Of a stretch of 7,995 nucleotides of DNA, positions 7,119 through 7,995 are shown piece after piece (the stretch's first letter is position 1; every line of letters starts with the position of its first letter). The DNA comes from Bdellovibrionales bacterium. Lineage in GTDB: Bacteria > Bdellovibrionota > Bdellovibrionia > Bdellovibrionales > UBA1609. A model generated the notes under the pieces. The model ran no database searches, was not told where the DNA came from, and saw nothing but the letters and a program-made list of their open reading frames with translations. A program made the translations under genes and the position numbers. Location of the stretch: contig JAGRAK010000087.1 in NCBI GenBank assembly GCA_020434645.1, forward strand, positions 1 to 7,995, given 5' to 3'.

Positions 7119-7486
7119 TATTTTGCATAACGTTTAGACAACTCTTCGCGAATTTCAGCACCTTCAACGCTTAATCTAGTCCAAGGTATAGCCAATAATC
7201 TTTCGACTTCAATGGGCTCCTCTGTTTCTTCACAGATTCCATATTCGCCTTTAGAAATTTTAGCTAATGCAATTTCAATATCGAGAAGTTGTGATCGGAG
7301 ACGGTCTTGTGTTCTTAAAAATTGGTCTTCTGCTAAAACGTGAACAGCAAGATCCGCTTCGTCACCGCCGCGCTCTTGTGAATTGTATTCTGCGTGATTT
7401 TCGCGAACTCTATTGAGCAAATTGGCCTTGGTATTCAAAAGTGTCTCTTTACATACATTAATGATAGCTTCTATGCTTTTTGTCAT
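7118..7486 (-). CDS. DksA/TraR-family RNA polymerase-binding protein, zinc cysteines mostly lost
   Basis: The 122-residue protein has the layout of DksA-type secondary-channel regulators of RNA polymerase, which act with ppGpp on rRNA and amino-acid gene transcription. Residues about 1-78 form a helical hairpin whose tip carries D42-E-A-D45-L-A47, matching the D-x-x-D-x-A tip motif of DksA. Residues 80-115 (KGEYGICEETEEPIEVERLL followed by AIPWTRLSVEGAEIREE) match the DksA zinc-finger region. Of the four cysteine positions only C85 remains; the others are T/S/G-type residues, as in the known cysteine-poor DksA paralogues that fold without zinc. The start has GGGGGA (7491-7496) 4 nt before ATG. 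An intact tip predicts a working regulator. The gene lies between the LppC-like gene and lon on the same strand, with its own short leader. Confidence 0.88.
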   Translation of the reverse strand: MTKSIEAIINVCKETLLNTKANLLNRVRENHAEYNSQERGGDEADLAVHVLAEDQFLRTQDRLRSQLLDIEIALAKISKGEYGICEETEEPIEVERLLAIPWTRLSVEGAEIREELSKRYAK

Positions 7487-7503
7487 AAAATCCCCCGATC
7501 AAA

Positions 7504-7520
7504 GTCCATATTGTATGGAC
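7504..7520. repeat. Short perfect inverted repeat in the DksA-like leader, with possible -10 box
   Basis: GTCCATA (7504-7510) and TATGGAC (7514-7520) form a 7-bp stem with a 3-nt loop. On the minus strand the centre reads TACAAT (7510-7515), five of six matches to a -10 box, and would start a leader of about 17 nt before the ATG at 7486. The -35 region is weak. The element could be a promoter with an overlapping operator, or a weak terminator of the preceding gene. The rest of the 70-bp gap shows nothing recognisable. Confidence 0.35.
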
Positions 7521-7556
7521 GAGATGAAGAATAGACAGAAGAGAAGGGGGCTAAGG

Positions 7557-7995
7557 TTAATTCTTAATACTTTGAGCCGGTTCTTTCGCGATTTCAATTT
7601 TACCATCTTTAACGGTCAGTAAAGATAGGGGACGAGTAAATTCACGATCATCGCTAACTGAAATAGCTCCAACCGTGCCATTGAAATTCTTAATGCGAGA
7701 CAAAGAGTCTCTTAAGGCCACACGAGATCGAGACCCACTTTCTATAATTGATCGCAAGGCGAGACCTGTGTCATAGGCTTGTGATTCAAAAACTGAAGGG
7801 GCCTCTTTATAAATATGAGAATAGCTTTTGTAGAATGGCGTTCTGGTTAGCGAAGTATCCACGGCACTTTAAAAAAAAAAAAAAAGTGCATTTTCGATTA
7901 ATGTCGTGCCTCTAGATACGAGGCTTGAGCTATTCCAAATATTGGTTCCGAGTAACCGAACTCCAGAAATATCATTGTATACGAGCATTGAGGCA
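7557..7995 (-). pseudogene. LppC/LpoA-like periplasmic binding protein, C-terminal part, interrupted by a stop in a poly-A/T tract
   Basis: Translated from the right edge, the minus strand gives a continuous Peripla_BP_6/LppC-like protein. It begins YNDISGVRLLGTNIWNSSSL, reaches GTTLIENALF, and then resumes in the same frame as VDTSLTRTPFYKSYSHIYKE, PSVFESQAYDTGLALRSII, NFNGTVGAISV and a terminal LTVKDGKIEI. Relatives are branched-chain amino-acid-type binding proteins and the lipoprotein activators of penicillin-binding proteins (LpoA/LppC). The N-terminal half lies outside the window. Between the two parts are F-F-F-stop-S-A, encoded by a 15-T run followed by AAAGTGCC; the TAA is at 7869-7871. 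Family proteins normally read directly 'alFvD'. The downstream part could start at GTG 7860-7862, but no Shine-Dalgarno precedes it and it would lack export signals. It is therefore a broken gene or an assembly/sequencing error. Confidence 0.75.
7864..7889. repeat. Quasi-palindrome with 15-base homopolymer at the lesion
   Basis: On the plus strand GCACTTT (7864-7870) is followed by fifteen A (7871-7885), whose last three bases begin AAAGTGC (7883-7889), the exact reverse complement of the first arm. The loop is twelve A. This is the site where the LppC-like reading frame gains about 18 bp, including the stop codon. Confidence 0.85.

Noticed and set aside
7557..7862. Independent small gene starting at GTG 7862
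   Set aside because: The peptide is the C-terminal part of a larger periplasmic-binding-type protein whose preceding part is readable in the same frame; there is no Shine-Dalgarno or signal peptide.
1..7995. CRISPR array, tRNA/rRNA, insertion sequence or integrase
   Set aside because: I saw no regularly spaced direct repeats, no transposase-like coding region, and no RNA gene signature; intergenic gaps are all under 190 bp.

Overview
The window is a compact stretch of bacterial chromosome, moderately AT-rich by eye. It carries six gene products: the end of a respiratory complex I operon (nuoM, nuoN), a patatin-like phospholipase, a small helix-turn-helix/coiled-coil protein, the protease Lon, a DksA/TraR-family protein, and the C-terminal part of a periplasmic-binding-type (LpoA/LppC-like) protein that is interrupted. 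A 14-subunit-type complex I, a DksA protein without its zinc cysteines, bacterial Lon and an LppC-like protein suggest a Gram-negative proteobacterium. A Bdellovibrionota/deltaproteobacterial-type host is my best guess from protein style, but nothing here proves it.

Layout. Positions 1-2742 (+) hold nuoM, cut by the left edge, and nuoN, overlapping by 11 bp. Two bases after the nuoN stop the patatin gene ends on the opposite strand (2745-3962, -). A 123-bp divergent intergenic region follows. It contains two perfect copies and two near-copies of the palindrome TGACTAGTCA, and leads into the HTH gene (4086-4481, +), which starts at TTG behind a strong Shine-Dalgarno. A perfect 13-bp hairpin separates that gene from the convergent lon (4519-6930, -). 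Upstream of lon are a 187-bp gap with a promoter candidate and a leader inverted repeat, the DksA-like gene (7118-7486, -), a 70-bp gap, and the disrupted LppC-like gene running off the right edge.

How the parts relate. NuoM and NuoN are proton-pumping membrane subunits of one complex. The patatin and HTH genes look like a divergent pair sharing an operator array, so the HTH protein may control both; this is inference. Lon and the DksA-like protein are housekeeping stress and stringent-response functions with no evident link to the patatin pair.

The observations most worth checking are the operator array and the lesion in the LppC-like gene. The lesion is a 15-base A/T run inside a quasi-palindrome that adds about six codons, one of them a stop, while leaving the reading frame unchanged. 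I see no clear novel defence or mobile system here; most of the window is ordinary core genome.
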